A stretch of DNA of 64,000 bases from Xenopus tropicalis. Its lineage: Eukaryota; Chordata; Amphibia; Anura; Pipidae. The notes below the pieces were generated by a model. It saw nothing but the letters and a program-made list of their open reading frames with translations. It did no database searches and had not been told where the DNA came from. The position numbers and the translations under genes were made by a program. The DNA lies in the NCBI RefSeq assembly GCF_000004195.4, contig NC_030677.2, forward strand, positions 104,196,329 to 104,260,328, given 5' to 3'. The first letter of the stretch is position 1, and each line of letters starts with the position of its first letter. Below, piece after piece: positions 1 through 13,100 of this stretch.

Positions 1-3000
1 CCAAATTGCAAAAACTGTACTGAACCCCCTACAACTCCACAGATATTCTTATATTGGGCTCCAAAAATTAGATCTCAGATCCTCATAAGACATTTCTCAC
101 TTGTGTTACTTCCTGTTTAATGCAGGTTATTGGGAGGTAATGCATGTATGGCACTGAAAAAAAAATCCCACTAGATGTCACTCTTATAAAGTGATATGTC
201 AGAGCTACCAAGAGGAAAACAGAGCAAACAATAAAATAGTGATTAATGTGTATGGGGACATAGACACAATTCAAGTGTTATCATCACCTAAGTGCAGCAG
301 TTGTGTGTGCATGGACAGTGAGGTAAAGGAACTGTGGTAAGGTTGTATGGGTAGATGGGAGGCTCTTTTGTGCTATTTTCTAAATGATCAGTCTGTAAGC
401 AAATGGCAATGCATGCCTGCTATTGGTGCTATTTTATCTGGACATTCTTGGAATCAGCAATAAACATAAGGGATGTCACCACTGGGGCATGGGAAAAAGC
501 CTTACAGATAAAGGAATAACTTGATAGAAGAAAGCTTTCAAAGTGATGATAGGGTTCACTGTATGGGCAACTAAAGCTCCGCGAGGGGCTTTAGAGGGTA
601 GCCATCTGGGTGAGTTACAGTTAAACCTGGATGCCAAACAAGAGGGAAATTTATGGCAGGTATTGGAACTTAGGGGCATGGTAGGCTCCCAGGTAAGGGT
701 GAAGTCTGAAGTCAGAACTTATCATTACACCCTTACCTGGGGGCCTACCAGATCCACTAAGTATGGGTACTGTGCCAGTTATATAAGCAGTACATCAACC
801 TGACAGACCTTGAAAAGCATCTCTGTAATGCAAGTGTGTTTAAACTGTCAGTCACAGAGAAGAATTGTATTTACCCCACCACATAGAGAGTAGTGGAGAC
901 CCCAGTGCATGCGTTCCCCCCTAGCCCAGGTTTGTTGGTGTATTTAGATTATTGTGATCTTGACTTTTTATTCTGTATGGTTTATGCAGGATAAATAACA
1001 CAGGTGATATACACCTTTTTGGAAAGGCACAAATTTTATTGCACTGAATATTCACACCTTTTCCCCAACCATAATTATGCCATTATGAAACTTAAATATA
1101 TGGCAGTTTCAAGGAACACTCAATATAATTTCAACGGGTTCAGGCAGGCAAGCTACCCATATAAAGATAAAGCAGACACTTTACCATCTCATTATCTCCA
1201 TCTTTCATGATAATTTCTCAGATTAGTTATTGCTTTATGGCATTAATTCACCAGCTGGCACAATTATAAGTATTTACATTTTGCTTGCAATGACACAACT
1301 GTGATTTTAAATGGAATCTATTGGGTCCACAGCAATACTATTTTCTGAAAAAATGCCCCCCCCCCAAAAGTACTATTTTTCTCACACAGGCCTGCACTTT
1401 CAGTGGAAACAAATTGGCTCCAATAGGTGCCCTTTAATATGGGATGTGGTTGTAAAACTTAACCTAACTTTAGAAGAGTTCAATAAAGGAAAAATTCACA
1501 CCTTAGTAATAATTAATTAAAAGCTAGTAATGTTTTGGATTTCAGGGGGACATCATTATTCAGGTACTTGTGAATGATTTAGTGCACATTACAGTTTATA
1601 GAAGATGCTTCTGTGTGAAATAATGATTTTATCAGCACAAACAGAAAATAATGATATCACTAACCTATGGTTAAGATAGAAGTAGTGCTTGAGTTTAAAT
1701 GTAATAACAGAAGAGATAACGGCAAAGAGATAATGATGACTTGTGGACTGTGTAATCAGATTACAATTTCAAATGTCAAGTTCATATACAACTCCATCTC
1801 CTCAGCGACAGCAATTGATGGAGTTTGAAAAGGAAATATTTTCTTAGTTTAGCACATATAGGGGCTGATTTACTAAAACACGAATTCGAATCCGAATTGG
1901 AAAAATTCCGATTGGAAAACGAACATTTTGCGACTTTTTCGTATTTTTTGCTTTTTTTCGGTGCCTTTACGACTTTTCGGAAATTATCGCAACTTTTTCG
2001 TTACCAATACGATTTGCGCGAAAAAACGCGACTTTTTCGTAGCCATTACAAAACCTGGCAATTTTTTCGTAGCGTTAAAACTTGCGCGAAAAGTCGCGCC
2101 TTTTTCGTAGCGTTAAAACTTAAAAGGCGCGACGTTTCGCGCAAGTTTTAAAGCTAGTAAATGTGCCCCATAGTTGACAGACATTGCTAAAAAGGGAGAT
2201 TTAACCTTTGAGATGCCAGACTAGGGTGTAGCACAGGCTGCACTTGGGATTCAGGCAATGAAGACAGGGCTATTAAGCGTAAGAGGATCTCAAAAAATAT
2301 TGTTCTGCATAGGAGCTGACAATTTTATATAGTGCCTTTTGTTGGCGTAGCAACTGTATTGTGGGAGTGGAAGAGACCTGATGTAATTCTAATGTAGGAA
2401 GGCAGCGTGCAAAGTGCAAAAAATGGCAGATTGTGCAAACTTTTTTTAGTTTAAGCCTCACTTGAAGGTTCAGCCTTTGGCAAAGATGGCTTTTAAAAGT
2501 CTCGCTTTAGATCAGGTCCACCCTTTGCTCATGAGATGATTACAGATTATACTACACTGAGAACAAATACTTGATCAACAAGTATTGAAATATATACAGT
2601 GGGTAAATAAACCCAACAGGATTCCTTTGCCTCCGATAAAGATTAATTGTACCTTAGGATCAAATACAAGGTACTGCTTTATTGTTAAAGAGAAAAATAA
2701 AGTCATTTTTGAAAATTTGAATTATTTCATTTAAATGGAGTTTATGGGAGATGGGGTTCTTGTCATTTAGAGCATTCTGTGCAACATGTTTCTGGATAAT
2801 GGATCCCATACCTGTGCTACTAGAAAAGTATATTTTTTGATCTCAAAATCAACTTTCATGTTCACCATTGTTAAAAAAAATGTGGTGGTTAAGTTATAAA
2901 TTTAGCTGTAAGCTCTTTGTCTACAACTGCTTTACATCTAAAGACCTGTGTCCACTAAAACTCTTAAATTAAGTCTATTTTCCGACAAAATGAAGCATAT

Positions 3001-3632
3001 TGAGGGAAGTTTTGCCTCACCTTTAAATAATTGTGTTCCAAAAAAATTGATTCCAAAATACAGTACACAAACATCATCTTCTGATTTGCCATCTCCTAAA
3101 TATACTTCAAGACAAAATGGAGCAATTTGTTGGCAGATCTAAATTATCAGAGAAGATACAGTGACAAACTATAATTGTTTCATTTGCATCTGTATTATTA
3201 AAAGTATTAGCAAATGTACAGTTAGAACAGGAATCAAGGGTTAAGGATTCTTAGCAGACTGTGCATGTCTGTCACTCATTGTTTTGTTGAGGAAAACTGA
3301 AAGGATTACTTCTCTTGCAGCCTCTTCCTCTTTTAACATTGGTTTTTTTTGGTCTGGATTTTACCGGCAGGGAGGGAGGCAGCTCTGTGTTGCTCATAAC
3401 CTGTTCTGCCGGCTTGTAAAGAAGGGGGACCAACAGCACAGGTGCGGCAGAGAACTGGCAGCTCAGAAAAAGTTGTTGTCTTGTCCCGAATCCACTCGGA
3501 TCTGGCAGCATCCCCTGAACATCTCTCTGAGCTCAGCTTATTTCATTCCTATATTGGGATCGACAGCAAATGGCCCAGGATGTGAAAAGAAGGCACTGAT
3601 AATGACTAGGATGGTTTCTGCAGACCTGACAG
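1..3632. other. 5' flank of gna15, no coding gene seen
   Basis: AT-rich, with short ORFs that lack splice context or family motifs. Contains an inverted repeat (about 682-701 with 728-747), a run of ten C (1356-1365), a palindromic MITE (1860-2171) and a remnant of the CAGGTATGGGATCC-ended family (about 2605-2816). Confidence 0.6.
1860..2171. mobile_element. Palindromic MITE, GGGGC...TTTACTAA-ended family
   Basis: Left end GGGGCTGATTTACTAAAACA and right end TAGTAAATGTGCCCC are inverted. The interior repeats TTTTTCGTAGCGTTAAAACT-type units in both orientations. Members at 8458, 14145, 31586, 35428, 38964, 50883 and 60912 share ends and interior. The F/R-rich ORFs within it are not genes. Confidence 0.8.
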
Positions 3633-3736
3633 TTTATAAGCAGCTCAGCAGAGTTTATATAGCATTTTACAGTAGGGCAGCCTGATACCAGAAGACAATA
3701 ATTTTGTACGTGATAATTTTCTGTATTTTTATAAGG
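3633..3736 (+). promoter_or_regulatory. TATA-like stretches upstream of gna15
   Basis: TTTATAA (about 3635), TTTATATAG (about 3653) and TTTTATAAG (about 3728) lie 230-330 bp before the start codon. They could be core promoter elements for a TATA-type promoter; no CpG island is present. Position is the only support. Confidence 0.2.
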
Positions 3737-3963
3737 GATAACGTCACTGGATATTTTTTCTGTGTGTGTCCTTTCATCATATCTCTCAGATCCTCAAAAT
3801 GAGAGAATCATTTGGAAATTAAGGAAAGGGTCTTTTTGCATTCAAATATATCTTTTATTTTTGTGCTATTGGATTTTTTTCCACTGTGCTCAGGAAAACA
3901 CAAAGCCAAGGCATGAGGGTAGCCTTAAGGTGAGAGTGGGCATCTTGTACCTGGTACTAGAAG

Positions 3964-4108
3964 ATGCCTTGGTGGTGTTGTTGCTGTTTCTTCCCTCCCT
4001 GTCTGTCTGAGGAGGAGACTACTGCTCTGACTGTGAACAGGGAGATTGAAAGAATCCTTAAACTACAGAAAGAGAGAAGCCGTGGGGAGATAAAAGTCCT
4101 GCTTTTGG
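3964..4108 (+). CDS. gna15: gna15 exon 1 (start codon, palmitoylation cysteines)
   Basis: Reads [18 protein letters not shown] and continues to KVLLLG, ending one base into a Gly codon before GTAAGT. The ATG has A at -3. It is the only ATG that gives the Trp-Cys-rich N-terminus shared with known Galpha15/16 proteins. A short upstream ORF (3913-3933, ATG to TGA) would lie in the leader if transcription starts before it. Confidence 0.92.
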
Positions 4109-7100
4109 GTAAGTGTGGGCACTTGTAAAATAGTTGTAATATAATGTGTGAAGTGATAGTAAAGTATCAAGTAAGCTTTAGGAATGTGAGACAATGTGAG
4201 TAGACTGAGTGAGGAGAGAGAGTGACAAAGCTAGGCTGTTGAGAGTCTACATGCACGAATTTCATTTTGGGCCCCTACCCCACGTCACTGAATTGAAAAA
4301 CACAATAATCTCAGCTTAACAGATGAGTTTTAAATGAAGTGTGACTGATGGGATGTAACTTCCCAGCAACAGACAATTATAAATAAGATGGGGGTGCCAG
4401 ATGATAAGAATGCTGATGGGTATGATGACCTAGATTTGTGCAGGGTCTGAAAGACTTAGGGTGTGATATAAGCATGGATGGATTTAAGTATACATGTCAG
4501 GAGGGTGAGGCAAATAAGAGACAGTTCAGGTACATTTTTTAAATACAGAATGGAAAAATAAAATAAACACAGAGCACTAACAACCAGTTGGGTAACCCCC
4601 CAGGGGTATAGAAAGTGCATAAAGAATGTACATACATATACATATAAGTGGGGTTAATTTGCTTCTATTTACAGTGCAGTAAACCATAGCAGTAAACCAC
4701 AGCAATCAATTACAGTTTTTTAGTATTCTACTTATAGCAGACTTATCACATCTAATTGCTGATCAGGTAAATGCACTTGGGAGAATTCTAAATGATGGGC
4801 ATTTATGTGTGCCTAAAAACCTCTTGTGACATGTAGTAAAATACAGACAAACAACACCAAACTTATGAAGTTGTTCTTACTTACACAGAAAAGTTTGATT
4901 TTTAGAGGTATTCCACCTTATTTTCTTCTTTTAAACAAGACATGATTACATTTATATTTTTAAAATAAAAAACAGGGAGACAAAACGCAAATGTATATTA
5001 ACTAAAGGCATTTAGTCAAATACAAACCCTTTAGTCTTGCACAGACTTTATTCAAAAAGATTGTTTGTGGCATCATTATTAATTACCATTACTATTAACA
5101 CTCAAAGGTATAGGTGAGATGTTAAGCATCATCCTAAAGAGTAATGTTAATATTCATATTCATTATTATCTATTCTCAACGTGTAAAATAGGTTACTATA
5201 TCAGAATTGGATTAGTATTATTAGTTCAGATGTTCCAGGTCCCTATACCAACATGACCACATTCACATGAGTGAAATCATTTTGCCTTAATCTGCCTTTG
5301 TGGATGGATTGTCAGTACATCTCTCTGCCAACTTTAAATGGGTGCTCCATCACCTGAATCTTTTAACATAAACCTAAATCAAAAAGGTTTTTAAAGAAAA
5401 TTAGGAATGACAATATGAGTTTAATGATGAAACTGCGAGGAGGAGACGGTCTAGATATAATAATTGGGTGTGCCAGGAAGTAGGGTGTGAATGTTTGATA
5501 ATGACGAATTGTTGGAAGAATATGCTATCTTTTAAAAAAAGTGGGTGGAGCTGATGTTGGGGTTGGTTGGGGTTGCTAAAAATTAGCATTTGTGAGAAAG
5601 TAATAATGTATATATAGAATTAAAGGAGAAAGAAAGGTGAAAACTAAGTAAGCTTTATCAGAAAGGTCTATGTAAATACAGCATAAGCACTCACAGAAAC
5701 TCTGCACTGACTTCTCTGAAAAAAAGATTTCTTGTGTCTGTAATTACAGACTCCCCTCTCCTCTCTCCTGCTTCCCCCTCCCTCAAGAATGCTAAGAACT
5801 CACTTTCCCCCTTAGGAATGTGGATCTGAGCCAATCAGCAGGAAGCTGACTCATAGTCTAACTAACTGAGCATGTTCACTTGGTCGGGGTGTCTGTGCAG
5901 GAGTGAGGCATTATGGGAACTTTCTTTACACAGCTCAGCGTTTTTTCTTCCTGTTTGGCTTCTGATCTGAACAGGAGAAATATGGGGAGACTTAAGGGCA
6001 CTACTGAAACAACTGAAGGTATGCCTGCAGCTTGAGGTTAACTCTTTCCTTCTCCTTTAAGTGCAAGCAAGCAAAAGAAAATTGCTACAGCTGTTTTTAC
6101 TAAATGTGTCTGAACACTTCTACTACAATACTATCCATGTTTGCATGAAGGCCACTTGCATCTACTCTGGTTCAAATCCTGGCAAAAGCCAATGTATTTT
6201 TACTAGGCATCAATTATTCACAAATTACTGTTTTACTCCATTAAAGGAAAACTGTAGCCTAAAAAATAATTTCTTCATGCTATATTTTACAGTGTATAAT
6301 GCAAATACTGTATAGAGGTTCAGCTCTGTAACATTAATGATAACTGCTTTCAACATTGTCCAAAGCAGCCCCATATCTTTGGTCTTATTAGGCCAGCTTT
6401 TGAGTATCAGTGGCATTGAACATGCTCAGTATTGGCTGCTGTTGAGATGCTAAGCTTAGTGGCTGATGGAAATCATCAGTAGGTTAGCAGAAAGTGAGAT
6501 TACATCTGTTAAATAATGACATAGGGCTGATAAGTAGTTCTTATACAGAATGCATTGGTTTCCATGCTGCCAAGTAAAGTAAATTTGAAAAGATTGCTAA
6601 TCCATACCAGTCAACTCCCCTGGATTTCTCAGAGTTACACGGTCTTGGACCTGCTTCTCTAAGGCTTTCCTCCATTAAGTTATAGAACTACAGTTCCCAC
6701 CATACCAGAGCTAAACTTGTAGATCACCAGCATCTAAGAAACCACAGAATTAAAGCCATCTTAGCGCTAAGATATGTGTTGATGATTATGAAGATTTGCA
6801 GTCTTGCTCTGGGCCAGATTCTAATAATCCCATATGGTTTCATTATGTGTCTTTTCTTCAAACATCTTTTTTTTTATAAACCTGCAGATAAACCTGTTTT
6901 GCATGTGCAGTTTCTTCCCTGTCTGATTAATCAAGCGGTTATCTTTCTGTCTCAGGGCTAAATGACATTGGCTGAATATAGGCATTACAGACTTTATTAA
7001 AGTTCCCTCCTTTTTTCTTGTTTTGTTTGCTATAAAAACGCCTCTCTGTGAAGCAAAATTCTTCCTCTGTGTGATGGGTACACATGTATAGGTGTGGTGA

Positions 7101-10100
7101 TAAAAAAACTGGGGGCGTGGAAACACACCCAGGTAATAGTTAAAACAAGAAAAATCAGAACAGGTAATGATGTCTGAAGTAAAACTAGGTCAAGGAGGTG
7201 TATATCTGAAATTACATTGAACTTGATATACCTGATATAAAACTGTACTACAGTTCATAAAAATATTGCAGTGCATTAAAACTTACCTTGGCAGTTGACT
7301 GTCTTTTGAGTGTCTAGTATGGGGACGTTTGCCCAGGCAGGTCATTCATGATTTGTGAGTAGCATGTCGGTATGGAAATGTAATGGTACAGTAGGTGACA
7401 TTTGCAGTTTAAATAGTTGAATATATCATATTTATCACAGGCATTTGCCAGTAGTCTATCATTACCTACTGATTACCATATATGTATCAAGTAGTTGCAG
7501 TTACAGTTACAGCTGAGATATAACCAAAAACCAGTGACATAATTACTGTTCCCTCATCATTTAATTTTATCTGTACAGTGCTGTTAGTGTCTTTCATATT
7601 AAATCAGTGTTTCTTTCCTCTTCCTTCAGTGACCCAGATAAAGTGTGAGGGTCACATTTCCAACCCAACTATTGGTTTAGAATGGTTATCAGTTCCAGAG
7701 TAAAGTTATATTATGTTTTGTAGGGGATTTGATTTTATTAAATATTGAAGAAATAAGAGAAAAGAAAATGAATTATGGTTAATATGGTACGTCAGAATAA
7801 GTTTATCCCTGCACAGAGGGAGTAGGATAGAATGATTTAGAATGAATATTCTCTTCCACTAGTGAGAGGGAATATTGCTATAGTAAATACATTAAACTGC
7901 AAACATCAGCAAAAGATGTGAAAACTGCTGACAAATGTGCATAAATATACATTTCTAGATCTATGATAGGAACAGATTTCTTTTTCTAATCATGCATCAA
8001 TTATAAACTAATCATGTCCTGAGATTATGTGAGCAGGCCCAGACTTGCAATCTGTGGATTCTGGCAAATGCCAGAGGAGCTGCTGTAAGATGCCATAGGC
8101 AGTCACTATTCATTGGGCCCGTTTGGGACTGTTTGGGCCCTTTAGCCCTTAGAATGACAGGGCTCCCAGTCTAGACAGGCATGTGAGAACATGTCTTGGC
8201 CATAAATCCATGATCTCAAGCATTATATTCTGATTTTACAGCATGGCAGTTTAAATGCTGGAGGGATAGTCAGTATTTTAAAGCATTAATGTACAGAACA
8301 ATCACTAATATTTGACAGAATCAGCAAAGATAATTAGCAACTCTAGGGAGGCTAGGAAAACCCTGCATTAAATACATTGTAAGTCATACACTCATCTCTT
8401 TACACCAGAAATGCAACTCTTAAACCAAACAGGACAAAAACAAGAGTCGAATAAAAAAGGTAGATTTACTAAGCCACGAACGGGTCGAAATGAGTCCGAT
8501 TGCGTTTTTTTCGTAAAGATCGGTATTTTGTGATTTTTTCGTATGTTTTGCGATTTTTTCGGCGTCTTTACGAATTTTTCGTTACCAATACGATTTTTGC
8601 GTAAAAACGCGAGTTTTTCGTAGCCATTACGAAAGTTGCGTAAAATCTTGCGATTTTTTAACGCTACGGAAAAATCGCAAGATTTTACGCAACTTTCGTA
8701 AAGGCTACAAAAAACTCGCGTTTTTACGCAAAAATCGTATTGGTAATGAAAAATTCGTAAAGACGCCGAAAAAATCGCAAAACATACGAAAAAGTCGCAA
8801 AATGTTCGTTTTCAAGTCGGAACTTTTCCAATTCGGGTCGGATTTGTGGGTTAGTAAATCAGCCCCTTAGTGTCTTTCTGCTTCGTCTCACCACATGCAA
8901 GTGCAATAGATCAAAATGAGTTTTATTTGCTGTGCCTATTAATACTAGGATGTCACAGAAATTAGTAGTCAGATCTGCTACTGAAGGCATTGCATCATCT
9001 TTTCATATAAAAATACTTCTGCTGGATTATGTGGGGATTTTTGTAAGACGCTCCTTTCAAATTATGTTGCAATATAAAAGCAATACCTTCTGAAAAAACT
9101 AAAAACAACAAAAGCTGTGCAAACTTTCTAAAGCAAAATATTTTGTTAATTTGATTTGTTATAGGTTCAGTCTTGGACCACGGTCCAGCTGGAGAAATAA
9201 TTTGTGCACAGCTTTTATCACCAAAATGTTAATTTAGATATTAGGGGTGCACATGTTAAAACCTCTGACAACTTGTTATGCATGTATGTTTAGTTTTTAC
9301 ATCTGATCATAGACCATTTCTTTCATCCTGAAAAATAAACAAATATTTTACTGGATCAGAAAGCCATTATATATTATTCAGAATGCAAGGATTTAGCTTA
9401 ATTTAATTATGTTATGGTAAAAGACACTTATTTTTTATGCTACTGTACTACAATGCAGCCTAGCCAAAGAATGATTTAAAGTGCTAGGTATATACAGGTA
9501 TATGTACCTTTTTATGCAAAACCAGTTTTGCTTCTTTTTGCAGCTATGTCTTGGCACTCAGCCATATTGTTTAGTCTATTACTAAAGAAATAAGCCATAA
9601 AAGCACACTTAGCAAACAAATAGCAGTCCCACAATATACAATACCTTAAAAACCATTAGAAATGGTACACTAAATTCGTCAGTGTAGTTCCCTTGTTCGT
9701 ATAATGCCAGAGCTTTTTAAAGATGTTTGAAAGACAGTTTCTAAGCCTTGCTAAATATATTACTGTCAAAGGCACAAGGCCTTGTTTATTCAGGAAAGAC
9801 ATAGAGTAGTTGGAATATTAGGGGACCTAGAGTACTTTTGTACATGGGATATATGGACTGATCCTACCCAATGCAGTAATCTGCATAAAATCTGAAAAAG
9901 AATCTGCTTCTATGTGAAAATTTGTGCTAGTATAAATGATTTGGGCCATCTAGTGGAAACCTTGTTCCTTTAACAGCAGACCAGTCCCAGCTTGACCCCG
10001 CCACCGACTGCTTAAGTATTGAAACATAGAATAAACCCCTATTTAGTTTACATAATGCCAGTAACACAGTATATTCATATAAAGCAATGTTTAATATATA

Positions 10101-13100
10101 TAACCCAGGTCCATAAAGAGTAATTTAATGTGTCCCACAACCACAGGCTGCTAATACTGCATTGGAAGGCTTTAAAGCTATACATGCTATTGCTGAACTA
10201 CAGGAGTACCAGAAGTCTAAAGGTGGCTGACCCTACACAATATCTAACAGTTCAAATCAGTTCACAGGATGAATAAACAAATATGACTAGACAGAGCAAC
10301 CACAACACACCAGGTGTATTAAACCCAACAACCAAATAAACATACCTGCCCAGAGTGTTGACAGTACAGTAGAAATTGGCTGAACTGCTCAACCAAAGGT
10401 GGGCATATATATCTAGCTTTAGCTTACACGAAACCTTGAGGTACTTTTGTACTTAATTTAGAAATGTACCTTTTCCAATGTTTACCCTCATTTTATATAG
10501 AACAGCTATGCAAAAGCTAAAGTTTATGCACACTTGCAAAGCAGTGCGTTGGTTCCAGCACGTTCATTATTATCTATCACAAGCAAAATTTATGAAGTGC
10601 ACTTTTTTGGGTAAACTGGCATCATAGCTTGTTCATATTTGCAGTGAATATTGCTTTCAGCGTTATACAACTGCAATGTTCCTTTGGGACACCATCTTAA
10701 ACCATTGTTCTGTATGAAAAGTTATCCATTGTAAACAGGATCAGATGAAGAGATTACCGGTAATTCACCCAGGATCTACATGAGGGAGTAAGAGATGAAC
10801 CTAGGGGAAATATGGAGACAGAAAAAAAAGCATAAAAAAGTGACCTGACTTAACCAGACATAACTACTTTTATGCACTTAGGTAAATGTCACTACGGTTC
10901 TTTATTTACCATAGCCATATCAAATAATTTTTGCTTCCCATTAGCATTAGCCAGGTATTATTTTCAGGTATATTTGAGTTTCGGTTATAGTATGTACGTC
11001 CTATCAAAGGTTATTCCCTTGTGTAAGCAGAAGAAAATCATTTATCATATCAGCTTTCTCTCTGTCTTTTTGTATTCCCTTTCTTAGATTTCCATACTTA
11101 GATTTTATTTTTATTAGAACTTGTTTACTCAGGAAATGATCTGAGGCTCACACAGTTATTTACCTTTATACCTGCATATATTTAGACTGCAAACACATCA
11201 TTTAATTGATTTACCTTGCACCAAATTGGAGGACATGATAATTAATCTAAGAATTGTGCTGAGTAATAATGAGAAGGGTCAATTCTAGTTGATAACCTAT
11301 GATTCAATCTGTGCTAATTAGGAGAAAATTATATGACAAATCAGAAGGACTCGCAACAAAATAGCAGGGGTCTCTAAACTTTAAAAAAACATGGGGAGCA
11401 ATGCAAGCATAAAAAATAGTGAATAGTGATTGGGTTATTTAGTAGCCCAATGTGAACCAGCAGACTGCAGAAGGCTCTGATTGGCAGTACACTTGGCATC
11501 ATATTTGAAAGTAAAGGTCACTTAACCATGGCATAAACTGATGAATAAAACAGTAACCTTTACCCAGTGTATTCTATGTGTAAAATGAACATTAAAAATA
11601 ACAGGCACTCATATAATGGGTGTATAGTGTGATCAAATGGACGTAGGCTTTTAGTATAGACTGATTACAAGGCTGATGGAACTGTTCAACAATAATTCTG
11701 AGATGCTAAAATTTGATGATGCCACCTTCTAAGCTGAATCAATCAGAATTGTCTTTTTATCTCCTACATCTTAAAGTGGACATACACAGGAAGATTTACG
11801 CTGCAAATTCGCCCCCTTCAGACCGATTTGTTAGTTTATCAGCCTGTGGATGGGGCCCTCCAAAGGGGCCTACCCTACACATGTCTGGACACAAATCAGG
11901 CAGATGTTGATTGGACAGGTTTCATTTTTCCCTCAGATCAAGGACCATATTGGCTCATTGATGTTGTCCTTAAAGGACATGGAAAGGCAAAGTCACTTGG
12001 GGGTGCCAAAATGTTAGGCACCCCCAAGTGACTTAAATCGCCTACCTTTTACCCCGGGCTGGTGCCCCTGTTCGGAGAGAACCGCACCAGCCCGAGGTAG
12101 CTGCAGCGCTTCCTCCTTCCTGCTTTACTTGCGCAGTAGAGTGAAAGAGCCGAACTTTATCAGAGAAGTCGGCTTTTCACTCTATTGCGCATGCGCCTAT
12201 CGTATAGTTGCAGCTAAACGAAGCAGGAAGGAGGTGCTGTTTTCTCCTAACAGCAACTTAACTTTGTTACCAGAACAGAGTTCAGTAAGTGAGGTCTGCA
12301 CTAGTTTACAGCAGTCATTTAGTAAAAAAACACCCTTGCTATGGGCCCATTGTTTTTTCCCGCTAATTAAAATAAGCAGCCTGCCTTTTGCAGATATATA
12401 TTTGTAAACAATAATTGCTGTTGAACTTATTGCTCATGAGACACTGTCCCGTTTTGTTCATTTATTCATTAGTAGGCTTATCAATGAATTTATTTATATA
12501 TTGCTTCTCAGATTCAACATCACTGTGCATATGAGTGGAATTTTGTCGCCCTAATAATGAGGGTTATTGGTTGCCCTTTAAAAGGATCTCTGTTTCTTCC
12601 TATTGGTTTTTCCACAAGTTCTCAGATGAGTCAAATGATCGGACAATGTGACAAGGAAATAGTGCAAAATATTCAGATCAGTTTGTATGTATCTTATCAG
12701 ACTGCAGTTAGACCATAAGACTGGAAGATAACTTCTTTTTCACAGAACATATTAAAGCTGAAACATTTACCAGCTATGCTTGGATTTATACACAGTATTA
12801 CTGATGCCAAAGAAATGTGTGACTTAATATAGGGGCAATATAAAAAACACATATTTTCCTCCAGGTCTATCAACTTAAAGCAACCAATGTTTATAAACAC
12901 TGGGCAAATTTGCACCTTGGGCAGTAACCCATAGTAATCAATCAGTCATTAGCTTTTTTGAGCAGTTGCAAGTAGAACAATGAACTCAAGCATCTCATTG
13001 GCATCCATGGCTAACAGCCCAGGTTCAAATTTGCCCAATGTTTATAAATGACCCCAGTTGTCTTAAGCAGGCCATACATTGAGGTGGGTGATATTGCATC

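Noticed and set aside
1825..2151. 108-codon F/R-rich ORF
   Set aside because: Lies inside a palindromic MITE; similar frames appear in sister copies because the TTTTTCG units lack stops. Not a gene.
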